A DNA stretch of 64,000 bases. Source: Sediminibacterium sp. C3. Its GTDB lineage: Bacteria; Bacteroidota; Bacteroidia; Chitinophagales; Chitinophagaceae. The stretch is from assembly GCF_000508085.1 (NCBI RefSeq), contig NZ_KI669560.1, positions 3,095,476-3,159,475 on the forward strand, in the 5' to 3' direction. The translations under genes and the position numbers were made by a program. A model generated the notes under the pieces. It was not told where the DNA came from and did no database searches. It saw nothing but the letters and a program-made list of their open reading frames with translations. How positions within the stretch are numbered: position 1 is the first letter of the stretch; the number at the start of each line of letters is the position of its first letter. Positions 54,984-63,466 of the stretch are shown in pieces.

Positions 54984-56024
54984 ATGGCAAAAATTTTAGT
55001 TACCGGAGGTACAGGTTATATAGGTTCCCATACCATTGTAGATTTAATTGAAAATGGTTTTGATGTAATCTCAATAGATAATTTTTCCAGATCTACCACC
55101 ATTGCTTTAGCAGGCATAGAAAAAATCACTGGTAAAAAAATAAAAAATTATACCGTTGATTTAAAAAACTTCGATGAAACCCAAGCGGTATTCCAGGAGA
55201 ATCCAGACATCAACGGTATTATTCATTTTGCTGCATATAAAGCCGTGGGCGAGTCTGTAGAAGAGCCACTGCGTTACTATGAAAACAATATGTTTGGGTT
55301 AATCAACTTGTTAAAGTGTGTACAGGAATTTTCCATACCCAACTTTGTATTTTCTTCTTCCTGCACTGTTTACGGAAATCCAGATGCCATACCGGTAACA
55401 GAAAACTCTCCAATTAAACCAGCAGAATCTCCTTATGGAGCAACCAAACAAATGGGAGAAGTAGTAATTAAAGACTTTACAAAAGCTGTACCCACCAAAA
55501 CAATCTTATTAAGATATTTTAATCCGGTGGGAGCACATCCGACTTGTAATATTGGCGAACTGCCCGTAGGTAAGCCGCAGAATTTAGTACCCGCCATTAC
55601 GCAAACCGCAATAGGCAAACTACCGAAGATGCGGGTGCATGGTAACGACTACCCTACCAAAGACGGATCCTGTGTTAGAGACTATATTCATGTTTCTGAT
55701 ATAGCCCATGCACATACTTTGGCCATACAATATTTAATGAATGGAAAAAACGAAACCAACTGCGATATATTCAACCTGGGAACAGGCGATGGAGTTAGCG
55801 TGTTGGAAGCCATACATACATTTGAAGAAGTAAGTGGGGTAAAATTAAATTACGAAATAGGACCCCGCAGGGCAGGTGATGTTATTGCCATTTATGCCAA
55901 TAATGATGCTGCTGTTACTAAATTGGGCTGGAAAATAAAATACGGAATTAAAGAAATGATGGACACAGCCTGGAAATGGGAGTTGAAGATGACACAGGAA
56001 GCGGATCAGGCCGTAAATAATTAG
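54984..56024 (+). CDS. galE: UDP-glucose 4-epimerase
   Basis: SDR-family epimerase that interconverts UDP-glucose and UDP-galactose (or the N-acetyl forms). It has 346 residues from the ATG at 54984 (a TTG 27 bases earlier is in the terminator loop). NAD-binding GGTGYIG (8-14), SSSCTVYG, and catalytic Tyr151 and Lys155 in SPYGATKQ are all present. The later DYPTKDGSCVRDYIHVSDIA and GPRRAGDV blocks are typical GalE. It overlaps the convergent gene downstream by 4 bases. A terminator hairpin ends right at its start codon. Confidence 0.95.
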   Translation: MAKILVTGGTGYIGSHTIVDLIENGFDVISIDNFSRSTTIALAGIEKITGKKIKNYTVDLKNFDETQAVFQENPDINGIIHFAAYKAVGESVEEPLRYYENNMFGLINLLKCVQEFSIPNFVFSSSCTVYGNPDAIPVTENSPIKPAESPYGATKQMGEVVIKDFTKAVPTKTILLRYFNPVGAHPTCNIGELPVGKPQNLVPAITQTAIGKLPKMRVHGNDYPTKDGSCVRDYIHVSDIAHAHTLAIQYLMNGKNETNCDIFNLGTGDGVSVLEAIHTFEEVSGVKLNYEIGPRRAGDVIAIYANNDAAVTKLGWKIKYGIKEMMDTAWKWELKMTQEADQAVNN

Positions 56025-56743
56025 TTATTATCATCTACTTCACTCTTGAGTGTTGCCAGGGAATTATAAAAGGAAACGATTTTAATTAAATCTGTTTCCT
56101 TTTTTATTTTCAGGTCCTCTCTTTCAATATATCCTTTTACTTCGTTAGCCCAGTCGGGGAACAAACGCATGAGATCATTTACTTTCTGAACCTTGTGCAT
56201 CTGACCATCCGAATAAATGTAAAAGAAAAACATGGGATCCATTTTAAAAGTAACCCCTTGTCCGTATTCCATACGGTCAGACATAGTGAATCGAATGAAC
56301 TTAAGTAATTGCGCTTTTCCTTCTGCTAATACCTGATAAAGGGTATTGGGATACTGATTATCAATTCTGGGAAAACCAGCCTGAAAAACAGCTGCTTTTT
56401 TACCCTCCTGTAAAAATTCAATTCTTTCAATTGGGGAAGTAACTACAATCAATCTTTGCTTATCATCTTCTGTAAAAACACGTCCATTATAAAGATTCAA
56501 CTTAAAGTTTCCGCCCACCATATCTTCTCCTGAAAAAAGCCGGAGTCTGGCCGGAATAAAATCTTTACTAAACCAGGGACTTCCTTCAAAGGGAACACCA
56601 TAATAATTTCCATCCCTGTAATAAGAGGGATCAAAATTGAACCGGAAATAATAAATATTGTAAGCTCCGGAAAGCTGAGCATTTACTTTAAATTGACCAG
56701 AGATTATCAGGATTACTAAAAGTCTAATCGATTTCAGAAACAA
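56021..56743 (-). CDS. Exported protein of unknown function (paralogue of the next upstream gene)
   Basis: A 240-residue protein with a signal peptide (SIRLLVILIISGQFKVNAQ). No named domain is recognised. It shares a core with the gene just upstream: a V-x-S-P-I-x-x-x-E-F pattern, F-x-x-G-F-x-x-I-D, and LYQVLAEGKAQLLKF, followed by a C-terminal helix with Lys/Glu and a final FYNSLATL. The two are therefore tandem paralogues of a periplasmic or surface domain. Its start is 7 bases after the upstream stop, and the stop overlaps galE by 4 bases. Confidence 0.75.
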   Translation of the reverse strand: MFLKSIRLLVILIISGQFKVNAQLSGAYNIYYFRFNFDPSYYRDGNYYGVPFEGSPWFSKDFIPARLRLFSGEDMVGGNFKLNLYNGRVFTEDDKQRLIVVTSPIERIEFLQEGKKAAVFQAGFPRIDNQYPNTLYQVLAEGKAQLLKFIRFTMSDRMEYGQGVTFKMDPMFFFYIYSDGQMHKVQKVNDLMRLFPDWANEVKGYIEREDLKIKKETDLIKIVSFYNSLATLKSEVDDNN

Positions 56744-56750
56744 AGTGACC

Positions 56751-57422
56751 CTATTTATTCAATTGATTGTAATAATTAAAAAGTTTCTCCAAATCGGCCT
56801 GCTTTCTAAACTTGGTTCTTTCTTTTTTAATAAAGGCATTCACCTCAGCCGTTTTATCGGACATCAGAGCAAGCACCTGGTCTTCTTTGGTGATTTTTAC
56901 CAGTTTGGTGCCCTGTGCAGCATAAAAATTAATCAGCTTATCGGTTGTAGTAACGGCTCCGGTACCATACACCTGTTTGGTTTCTGTTTGAAACTTAGTA
57001 TCCATCAGCAAACGCAATTTGCCATCAGATAAAACCTGATAGAAGTTATTCTGATTCAGATCGTCAATTGGATCAAATCCCTTTTCAAACACTGTTGTGC
57101 TTCCATTGGGCATTTCAAATTCAACCTTGTAAATAGGACTCACTACTTCCATATCTGAACCATTAGGATCCTGGTAGAACAATCGGTTGAACTGTAATAA
57201 AAGTTTGTATTTAAACTCCCCAGAGAGCTTTCCTGCCTTTGTATATAGATTGGCTTTCAGGTATTCCGGATGAAACAGATAATTGGTATTTTCAATGGTA
57301 GCAGACTGTGTGCGTACATCAAGTCCGCTGGCATCTTTTAAAAAAATGGTTCCGCCCGGTTGCTGTGCATTAACCTTGACAAAAGATGTAACTATAAATA
57401 AACAAAACAGTATTTTTTTCAT
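56751..57422 (-). CDS. Exported protein of unknown function (tandem paralogue)
   Basis: A 223-residue protein with signal peptide MKKILFCLFIVTSFVKVNAQ. The core VVSPIYKVEFEMPNGSTTVFEKGFDPIDD and NNFYQVLSDGKLRLLMD matches the neighbouring 240-residue protein; the C-terminal helix ends AFIKKERTKFRKQADLEK and FNYYNQLNK. It is 19 bases downstream of prfA and 7 bases upstream of its paralogue, so all three are probably one transcript. Function cannot be inferred. Confidence 0.75.
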   Translation of the reverse strand: MKKILFCLFIVTSFVKVNAQQPGGTIFLKDASGLDVRTQSATIENTNYLFHPEYLKANLYTKAGKLSGEFKYKLLLQFNRLFYQDPNGSDMEVVSPIYKVEFEMPNGSTTVFEKGFDPIDDLNQNNFYQVLSDGKLRLLMDTKFQTETKQVYGTGAVTTTDKLINFYAAQGTKLVKITKEDQVLALMSDKTAEVNAFIKKERTKFRKQADLEKLFNYYNQLNK

Positions 57423-57441
57423 ACTGTTAATATAAGAAATT

Positions 57442-58503
57442 TTATTGATTCAACATTTTTTCCGCATTTTCTGCCATCTGCAATGCCTCAATAAACTCAT
57501 CAATTTCCCCATTAATAACGGCGTCCAGATTATAGGAAGTTAAACCAATTCTATGATCCGTAACCCTCCCCTGTGGCCAGTTATAGGTTCTGATCTTGGC
57601 ACTGCGGTCGCCGGTACTTACTAGGGTTTTACGCTGACGAGCAATTTCATCTTCCTGCTTTCTAACCTGCTCTTCATACAATTTGGTTCTTAGCATGACC
57701 ATGGCTTTTTCCCGGTTGGCCAATTGAGAACGCTCGGTCTGACAAACCACCACCACGCCTGTTGGAATATGGGTAAGGAATACCTTGGTTTCTACTTTGT
57801 TTACGTTCTGACCACCCGCACCACCGCTTCGGGCAGTTTCCATTTTTACATCACTCTCTTTTAATTCAAAATCCAGTTCCTCAGCTTCCGGCATCACCGC
57901 AACAGTTGCTGCAGAAGTATGAACCCTGCCCTGAGTTTCTGTATTGGGTACACGTTGCACACGATGCACCCCGCTTTCAAATTTTAATGTTCCGTAAACA
58001 TCTTCTCCACTTACTTCTACAACCACTTCCTTGTATCCGCCTACGGTTCCCTCACTTTCACTCACTACTGCAGTTTTCCAGCCTTTCTTAGAACAATATT
58101 TTAAATACATGCCCAACAAGTCGCCGGCAAATAAACTGGCTTCATCTCCACCTGTTCCTGCTCTGATTTCCAAAATGGCATTTTTATCATCCTGAGGATC
58201 TTTAGGAATTAAGAGCTTAGTCAGTTCCTTTTCTAATGACTCTTTCTTTTCTTCCAGCTCAGGCAATTCCATTTTGGCCAATTCGCGCATTTCATCATCG
58301 GAACTATTCAATGCCTCTTTGGCATATTGATGATCAGCCAATACTTTTACATATTCCTCGTAAGGCTTTACAATCTTCTCCAACGAACGGTATTCCTTGC
58401 TGTAAACGCCAAATTCTTTCTGGTTATTAATAATTTCCGGATTGGTAAGGGCAATTCCTACCTGGTCAAATCTGGCTTTTATGGCTTCAAGCTTATTCAG
58501 CAT
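57442..58503 (-). CDS. prfA: Peptide chain release factor 1
   Basis: RF1 (353 residues), which recognises UAA and UAG and triggers peptide release. The PxT tripeptide is PNT (186-188) in [17 protein letters not shown], marking RF1 rather than RF2. The catalytic GGQ is at 230-232 in [11 protein letters not shown]. Domain I (1-110) is the usual helical part. It is 54 bases downstream of the propeller kinase stop and carries a TACTTTTG -7 element 23 bases upstream of its ATG. Confidence 0.97.
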   Translation of the reverse strand: MLNKLEAIKARFDQVGIALTNPEIINNQKEFGVYSKEYRSLEKIVKPYEEYVKVLADHQYAKEALNSSDDEMRELAKMELPELEEKKESLEKELTKLLIPKDPQDDKNAILEIRAGTGGDEASLFAGDLLGMYLKYCSKKGWKTAVVSESEGTVGGYKEVVVEVSGEDVYGTLKFESGVHRVQRVPNTETQGRVHTSAATVAVMPEAEELDFELKESDVKMETARSGGAGGQNVNKVETKVFLTHIPTGVVVVCQTERSQLANREKAMVMLRTKLYEEQVRKQEDEIARQRKTLVSTGDRSAKIRTYNWPQGRVTDHRIGLTSYNLDAVINGEIDEFIEALQMAENAEKMLNQ

Positions 58504-58526
58504 AATGTCTGCGTATTTTGGGAGTG

Positions 58527-58534
58527 CAAAAGTA
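58527..58534 (-). promoter_or_regulatory. Putative -7 promoter element for prfA
   Basis: TACTTTTG on the minus strand ends 23 bases before the prfA ATG; same octamer as for rsmA, icd and DUF47. It lies between the kinase stop and prfA. Confidence 0.45.
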
Positions 58535-58557
58535 CGGTTTTAAAGGGGTTTTAGCGC

Positions 58558-60345
58558 TTAGAATACAATTCTAATTCGGGTTCCACCGCCTTTTCTAGAG
58601 AAAATTTGCAGGCTTGCCCCTGTTTCAGAAGCTCTTTCATTTAAATTCTCCAGTCCAAAACCGCTGCTCACCTTCTCCAATTCAAAGCCTTTTCCATCAT
58701 CCTCAATTTCAATTTCGGCCCGTTGGTTTACCCTGATTCGAATGGTTAGCCTGGAACATTCAGCATGTTTCAGGGCATTGGTTAATACCTCCTGCATCAT
58801 CCTTAGCAAGTGGATACTTTCCGCGGGAGTTAATCGCTTGTCAACTTCAATATTTTCAATCACTTCAATAGCAATGTCAGGATAATTAGGTCGGATTCGA
58901 TTCACTAAATTCTTAAAGCGGTCACTCAATGCCGTTATACTAATTTCCTGGTATTGCAGAACCCAGATGGTTTCCCGCAATGCGTTCACCATATCATCCG
59001 CATTCTCCTTTAATTTTTGCAGCGTATTACTGGTATGTTCGTCCTTTCTTTCCAGGTGGTTAATATTAGATTTTATTGCTGCCGCATAAGCCCCAAGATG
59101 ATCATGTAAATCACGGGAAATCCGCTCGCGCTCCTTATAAATCTGATGTTCAATTTCAGACTGCTGCAATTGCTGCCTTATTTTTCGCTTGGTAAAAAAG
59201 CGTACCAAGATAAGCAGGCCAAAGAATAAAAGCACAATCATCGGACCCACAAAAAATGGATTTTGCCAGAATGGAGGCTTTCGAATAATAAAGATTTTTT
59301 TGATAGGAGCTTTTTCCAATTGTGCACTTGATTCTGCCGCACGAATTTCCAGTTGAAAGGATTTATAAGGCAAATTGGTAAAACTGATTCTTCGGTTATT
59401 GGGTTGCAGTGTAATCCACTTGTCAAACAATCCCAGGAACCTGTATTGATACATTACTTTCTCTGCATTAATAAATGAAGGCGAAGCAATTTCCAGAGAA
59501 ATAGACTTATCATCCGATTGCAACAGATAACGATCCGCAATGGGTACCGGATTAAAATTAATAGCCGCATCCGTAATATAACAATGCAGCAACGTGTTCG
59601 GAGGCCTGAATAAATCGGGCCTGATCATCACGAGCCCCTCTGAACTACCCGATAACAAGCTCCCATTCTTATGGGCAAAAAAACTAGACAACAGAAAATC
59701 AGAAGCCGGCATTCCGTTTTGCTCAGACAATTGAAAAATCTGATTATTGTCCTGATCAATTAAGTTCATACCAGTAGTAGTAGCTACCCAAACCCGATTG
59801 AATGCATCGGTCATGATTCCTGCCACCACATCCCCGGATAAACCATTTGAATGGTTGTACTGGAAAAATTTTCCATTCAGCCACTTGTAAACTCCGTTGC
59901 TTAATGTGGCAATCCAGATATTCCCTTTCAAATCCTGCGTTGTGCCGGTTACAATGGTTCTTTTAATGGGAGAAGCTTTATCATCATTGGTTTTATACTG
60001 CAATATTTTATTCATTGATTTATCAAACACATCAATGCCTGTATTAGAACTCACCCAGGTTCTTTGTTCTCTGTCTGTAAATGAGTGCAACACATAAGAT
60101 CCGGAAATTTGGTACTGCTTGGTAATCGACTCAGCCCAATATCTATTTGCCTGCAGCGTTTTGGTATCCAGCAATACAAGTCCTGATTTAGTGGAAATAA
60201 ACAGTTGGCCTGTTCCAGCTTGATAGTGCAAATGAAAAATGGTATTATCAGGCAACTTTAAGTTTTCTGCATTCGCAATCAGTTTAAAAACCCCATCGGG
60301 GTAAATTACAAAGAGGCCTTCGTTTTCAATTGCAGCCCAGAGCAC
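58558..60345 (-). CDS. Propeller/Y_Y_Y sensor histidine kinase, C-terminal part (frameshifted from the N-terminal part)
   Basis: Carries the second half of a two-component-regulator propeller kinase: remaining propeller repeats (LKGNIWIATLSNGVYKW, RVWVATTTGMNLIDQD), a Y_Y_Y domain (YRFLGLFDKWITLQPNNRRI), one membrane helix (PMIVLLFFGLLILVRFF), a HisKA_3 domain with the phospho-His in RISRDLHDHLGAYAAAI, and a HATPase domain (ALKHAECSRL, IEDDGKGF, GFGLENLNERASETG). The first start codon is only a GTG at 60345. The open frame reaches 60402, where VRALAAGDKGVLWAAIENEGL reads as natural propeller sequence. The real gene therefore continues into the N-terminal part at 60372-61517. Confidence 0.82.
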   Translation of the reverse strand: MLWAAIENEGLFVIYPDGVFKLIANAENLKLPDNTIFHLHYQAGTGQLFISTKSGLVLLDTKTLQANRYWAESITKQYQISGSYVLHSFTDREQRTWVSSNTGIDVFDKSMNKILQYKTNDDKASPIKRTIVTGTTQDLKGNIWIATLSNGVYKWLNGKFFQYNHSNGLSGDVVAGIMTDAFNRVWVATTTGMNLIDQDNNQIFQLSEQNGMPASDFLLSSFFAHKNGSLLSGSSEGLVMIRPDLFRPPNTLLHCYITDAAINFNPVPIADRYLLQSDDKSISLEIASPSFINAEKVMYQYRFLGLFDKWITLQPNNRRISFTNLPYKSFQLEIRAAESSAQLEKAPIKKIFIIRKPPFWQNPFFVGPMIVLLFFGLLILVRFFTKRKIRQQLQQSEIEHQIYKERERISRDLHDHLGAYAAAIKSNINHLERKDEHTSNTLQKLKENADDMVNALRETIWVLQYQEISITALSDRFKNLVNRIRPNYPDIAIEVIENIEVDKRLTPAESIHLLRMMQEVLTNALKHAECSRLTIRIRVNQRAEIEIEDDGKGFELEKVSSGFGLENLNERASETGASLQIFSRKGGGTRIRIVF

Positions 60346-60371
60346 ACCCTTGTCTCCTGCAGCCAGGGCTC

Positions 60372-61517
60372 TTACTTTTTCTTCGAAACCAATTTCCAGC
60401 TTTTATCAGTTTGCGCTTTTTTATAAATACCAGATACTGCCGCCAGCCATTCATTGTTATTGCTATCCACTGCAAAACCAAATACAGTTTCTGTTTTATT
60501 GAGTGGCTGAATCAAATTAAATGCACTGGCTGTATGGTTGTAAACTAGCACCCCATTGTTTGCAAAACCAACCCAGCTAATACCAGTAGCATCATGATAA
60601 CTACACAAAACAGCATTGGCCTGATTAAGAATGGAAGGCAATTGAGCCCCCCGCCAATAATATGTTCTATAAGTACTGTCAACTATTAACAACCCTGAAA
60701 GACTGGAAAACCAGGCCTGGTTAGATAAATCAAAACTAAGGTGATAGATTTTCTCTGGCAATTGAAAACTGCTCAAAACCGATATGCGGCTATTGATTTT
60801 TACAATCTTTACCTGGGGTTTGTGTTCAACTCTTTCGTTGACCAGCCAGAGTTTTTGTGCATGGTCAAAAACAATTCTACTGATAGAAGCTGACGTGTCT
60901 AGTATACCACTAAATGGATGAATTCTTTTTAAAGCAAAAGTTTGCAGGTCATATTGAAACAACTTGCTTTTATTCAATCGCCAGATACCTTGTTCATTCA
61001 CTGTATAGGCAGATCGATCACTATACTTGCCCATCAATTTTTTTATTAGCTTCTTTTGATGGAGCCACACATATAACTGGTCCTCCGCCACAAATGCAAG
61101 GTCACCATTCCCCAATGGAAATATTTGTTCAAAAACATATTGAATAATATTTCTTCTATTGGGGTTAATATGAATCCTTTCGAAACGATTGCTGTGGTAA
61201 CTGAATTTATTCAAGCCATTTCGTGTTCCTACCCAGATATTGCCTAACCCATCTTCAGATATGGCGGTGATATACTGGTCACTTATAGTAAGCGTGTCAT
61301 TTGTATCATGCTTGAATTTGGTAAACCCAATTCCATCAAAACGGTTTAAGCCATCCTGAGTTCCCAGCCATACATATCCTTTAGAATCCCTGAAAATGGC
61401 TGTGACGGCATTCTGAGACAGTCCGTTTTTTATAGTATAAGATAAAAAGCCCGGCTGCCCTGATCCCACCAGTACAAAACAGATAAATCCTAATAGTAAG
61501 GAAAGCCTTAATTGCAT
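60372..61517 (-). CDS. Propeller sensor histidine kinase, N-terminal part (frameshifted)
   Basis: Contains a signal peptide (MQLRLSLLLGFICFVLVGSG) and the first half of a periplasmic two-bladed propeller of the two-component-regulator type: NGLSQNAVTAIFRDSKGYVWLGTQDGL, ITAISEDGLGNIWVGTRNGLNKF and further repeats, ending VFGFAVDSNNNEWLAAVSGIYK. The frame stops at 60372-60374. One extra A in the five-A run at 60376-60380 (minus-strand sense) would let it read on into the kinase part at 60345. The complete protein would be about 986 residues. Divergent from the NarL-type regulator with 86 bases in between, which hold a 20-bp palindrome. Confidence 0.82.
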   Translation of the reverse strand: MQLRLSLLLGFICFVLVGSGQPGFLSYTIKNGLSQNAVTAIFRDSKGYVWLGTQDGLNRFDGIGFTKFKHDTNDTLTISDQYITAISEDGLGNIWVGTRNGLNKFSYHSNRFERIHINPNRRNIIQYVFEQIFPLGNGDLAFVAEDQLYVWLHQKKLIKKLMGKYSDRSAYTVNEQGIWRLNKSKLFQYDLQTFALKRIHPFSGILDTSASISRIVFDHAQKLWLVNERVEHKPQVKIVKINSRISVLSSFQLPEKIYHLSFDLSNQAWFSSLSGLLIVDSTYRTYYWRGAQLPSILNQANAVLCSYHDATGISWVGFANNGVLVYNHTASAFNLIQPLNKTETVFGFAVDSNNNEWLAAVSGIYKKAQTDKSWKLVSKKK

Positions 61518-61549
61518 TTCATTAAATTAATACATTTATTATTAATCCA

Positions 61550-61569
61550 AATACTGCAAATGCAGTATT
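61550..61569. promoter_or_regulatory. 20-bp palindromic operator in the divergent kinase/regulator promoter
   Basis: AATACTGCA AA TGCAGTATT: a perfect inverted repeat with 9-bp arms. It has the same design as the site at 62276-62295 (AATAC-W-GCA-WW-TGC-W-GTATT; the two agree at 16 of 20 positions). It lies 33 bases from the kinase start and 35 from the regulator start. LuxR/NarL-family dimers bind palindromes of this size. Confidence 0.7.
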
Positions 61570-61603
61570 GATACATTAAAAAAACTAACGCAATTTTAGT
61601 CCA

Positions 61604-62275
61604 ATGATTCAAATTGGCATTGTAGACGACAAATCACTGAACCGGAATATGATCCGGCAAAATTTGTATGGCTTAAATGAAATAGACGTTGTAATGGAAG
61701 CAGTGAATGGACTGGATTTTCTGGAAAAAATAAAAACACTACCCACAAATCTATTACCACAGGTGGTGCTAATGGATCTAGACATGCCAATTCTTAACGG
61801 AATTGACACCATTGCCATTGCTACCGTAAAATTTCCCAATATTAAATTCATAGTGGTTACTGTATTTGATGATGACGACAAAATATTTGAAGCCATTAAA
61901 GCAGGCGCTTCCGGATATTTATTAAAAGATGATGCACCAGACATGTTGGTAGATGCCATTCAAAATGCTTATCATTTAAACGGAGCTCCCATGAGTCCGG
62001 CCATTGCCAGGAAAACCTTACTGTGGTTAAAACATGGACCTAAACCTGCAAGTACTCAAAACGAGCAACAAGACAGCATGCTGAATTTGCTTAGTGAAAG
62101 AGAGCAGGAAATTTTAAAGTACCTTGTAGAAGGTCAGGACTACAAAAAAATTGCAAGTAATTTGTTTATCAGTCCACAAACAGTTCGCACACATATCAGC
62201 CGAATTTATGAGAAGCTGCATATTAATTCAAAAGCACAAGCCATTCAATTAGCACATAAATTCAAGTGGAACTAA
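61604..62275 (+). CDS. NarL/LuxR-family response regulator
   Basis: A 223-residue DNA-binding response regulator. The receiver domain has Asp8-Asp9, phospho-acceptor Asp58 (VVLMDLDMP), Thr86 and Lys108 (YLLKDDAPD). The C-terminal LuxR-type helix-turn-helix is LLSEREQEILKYLVEGQDY and SNLFISPQTVRTHISRIYEKL. Divergent from the propeller kinase, which is therefore its likely partner. A palindrome stands on each side: one in its promoter region and one directly after its stop codon. Autoregulation and control of the next gene are inferred from these. Confidence 0.93.
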   Translation: MIQIGIVDDKSLNRNMIRQNLYGLNEIDVVMEAVNGLDFLEKIKTLPTNLLPQVVLMDLDMPILNGIDTIAIATVKFPNIKFIVVTVFDDDDKIFEAIKAGASGYLLKDDAPDMLVDAIQNAYHLNGAPMSPAIARKTLLWLKHGPKPASTQNEQQDSMLNLLSEREQEILKYLVEGQDYKKIASNLFISPQTVRTHISRIYEKLHINSKAQAIQLAHKFKWN

Positions 62276-62295
62276 AATACAGCATATGCTGTATT
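62276..62295. promoter_or_regulatory. 20-bp palindromic operator upstream of the exported 349-residue protein
   Basis: AATACAGCAT ATGCTGTATT, a perfect palindrome starting at the base after the regulator stop codon and 45 bases before the next gene's ATG. It shares the AATAC-W-GCA-WW-TGC-W-GTATT pattern with 61550-61569. No third copy was found by eye in this window. Confidence 0.7.
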
Positions 62296-62339
62296 GTCAT
62301 TCGTATCTCCTTACAATAGCTTCATTCAAAATTACCAAC

Positions 62340-63389
62340 ATGAAAAAGCTATTTATTACAAGCATGATGCTAATGCTTACCCAAATTATGATTGCACAAA
62401 CTATTGGGGAAGTAGACTTAAAAGAAATAAATAACTATGGACTCAGAAAACTGAAAGATGCACCTAAGAAAGTTTTCATTAGTCAGTTCAGAATAAATTT
62501 CCAGACCATGTATCTGGATACAGAAAAAAAAGCCGGTGGATTCAGAGGTGGTAGTGATTATACCAGAAGCTATAAAAGCGCTGTATCTGCAAGTGTAGCT
62601 CTAGGTCTTAAAGGACTTCAGGAAAAAGACCTGATTGATGTTACCGATGAACTATACAAAAATCTGGTAGATCAACTAAAAGCAGAAGGTTTTGAAATTA
62701 TTACAGCAGAACAGGCATTGGCATCTGATGAACTAAAAGACTGGGTAAAAAGAACGGGGGGCACACTGAATCAGGCCCAATACGATGGCTATGTATCTGT
62801 TTCGCCAACAGGCTTTGATTATTTAGTAAAGGGGGTAAACGATGATGGAAAAGAAAAGAATAGTTTCTTCAACAAATCCCCCAAAATTTCCCAACAACTG
62901 GGGGGCGCTGTTGTATTGGCCGTAAACCTTGCTGTACCCTTTGCCAATGAAGCTGAATCAGGAGGAAGTAAGCTACTGGGCAGATTGGGAGGTGGCGCCA
63001 AAGTAGTGGCCGAAACCAATTTGGCCATTGGGAGTGATGCGTTGGACTATAGTGGAACCACACAATTTTATGCTAACGGAAGTTCTATTGTAAGTTTAAA
63101 TACAAAACAAAGCATGGCCAACTACTGTGTGGGCAACTGGCTACTAAAAAAGCCAATAACCATTGAAGGAGTTATAGAAAAGAAAAAATACAAGGCAGAA
63201 GAACAGGCTAAAGTAGATATGTGGGGACAGGACGCCGGTTTTTTCAGGGTATTTGATGTAGACGATCGCTTTATGAAAAATGTTCAGGTAATTCCGGTAG
63301 AATCTGCTAAATACAAAGCAGGAGTTGCATCGGCTGCCAATAAGTATCTGAATGCAGTAATGGACGAAATCCGCAGTAGTTTGAAATAA
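62340..63389 (+). CDS. Exported protein of unknown function, probable target of the adjacent NarL-type system
   Basis: No family recognised. It has 349 residues from the ATG at 62340, chosen because it gives a signal peptide (MKKLFITSMMLMLTQIMIAQ); the frame is open 54 bases earlier but that overlaps the operator region. The mature protein begins TIGEVDLKEINNYGL and has VFISQFRINFQTMYL followed by long alpha/beta sequence: VTDELYKNLVDQLKAEGFEI, EQALASDELKDWVK, and a Gly/Ala-rich patch GGAVVLAVNLAVPFANEAESGG that might be membrane-active. Cysteine is rare (NYCVGNW). The C-terminus is helical (ANKYLNAVMDEIRSSLK). Periplasmic or surface location is expected. Confidence 0.75.
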   Translation: MKKLFITSMMLMLTQIMIAQTIGEVDLKEINNYGLRKLKDAPKKVFISQFRINFQTMYLDTEKKAGGFRGGSDYTRSYKSAVSASVALGLKGLQEKDLIDVTDELYKNLVDQLKAEGFEIITAEQALASDELKDWVKRTGGTLNQAQYDGYVSVSPTGFDYLVKGVNDDGKEKNSFFNKSPKISQQLGGAVVLAVNLAVPFANEAESGGSKLLGRLGGGAKVVAETNLAIGSDALDYSGTTQFYANGSSIVSLNTKQSMANYCVGNWLLKKPITIEGVIEKKKYKAEEQAKVDMWGQDAGFFRVFDVDDRFMKNVQVIPVESAKYKAGVASAANKYLNAVMDEIRSSLK

Positions 63390-63440
63390 GATCCTCGAAA
63401 ATATTAACGAATCATCCGAAAAAATACCTTGAAAATGAAG

Positions 63441-63448
63441 TAGGTTTG
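63441..63448 (+). promoter_or_regulatory. Putative -7 promoter element for gldA
   Basis: TAGGTTTG matches TAnnTTTG and is 9-18 bases before the two candidate gldA start codons (63458, 63467). Confidence 0.4.
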
Positions 63449-63466
63449 AGGCTGTAAATGAGCCAC

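Noticed and set aside
61596..61959. Minus-strand frames opposite the NarL-type regulator
   Set aside because: Shadows of a conserved response-regulator gene; they also have no signal of their own.
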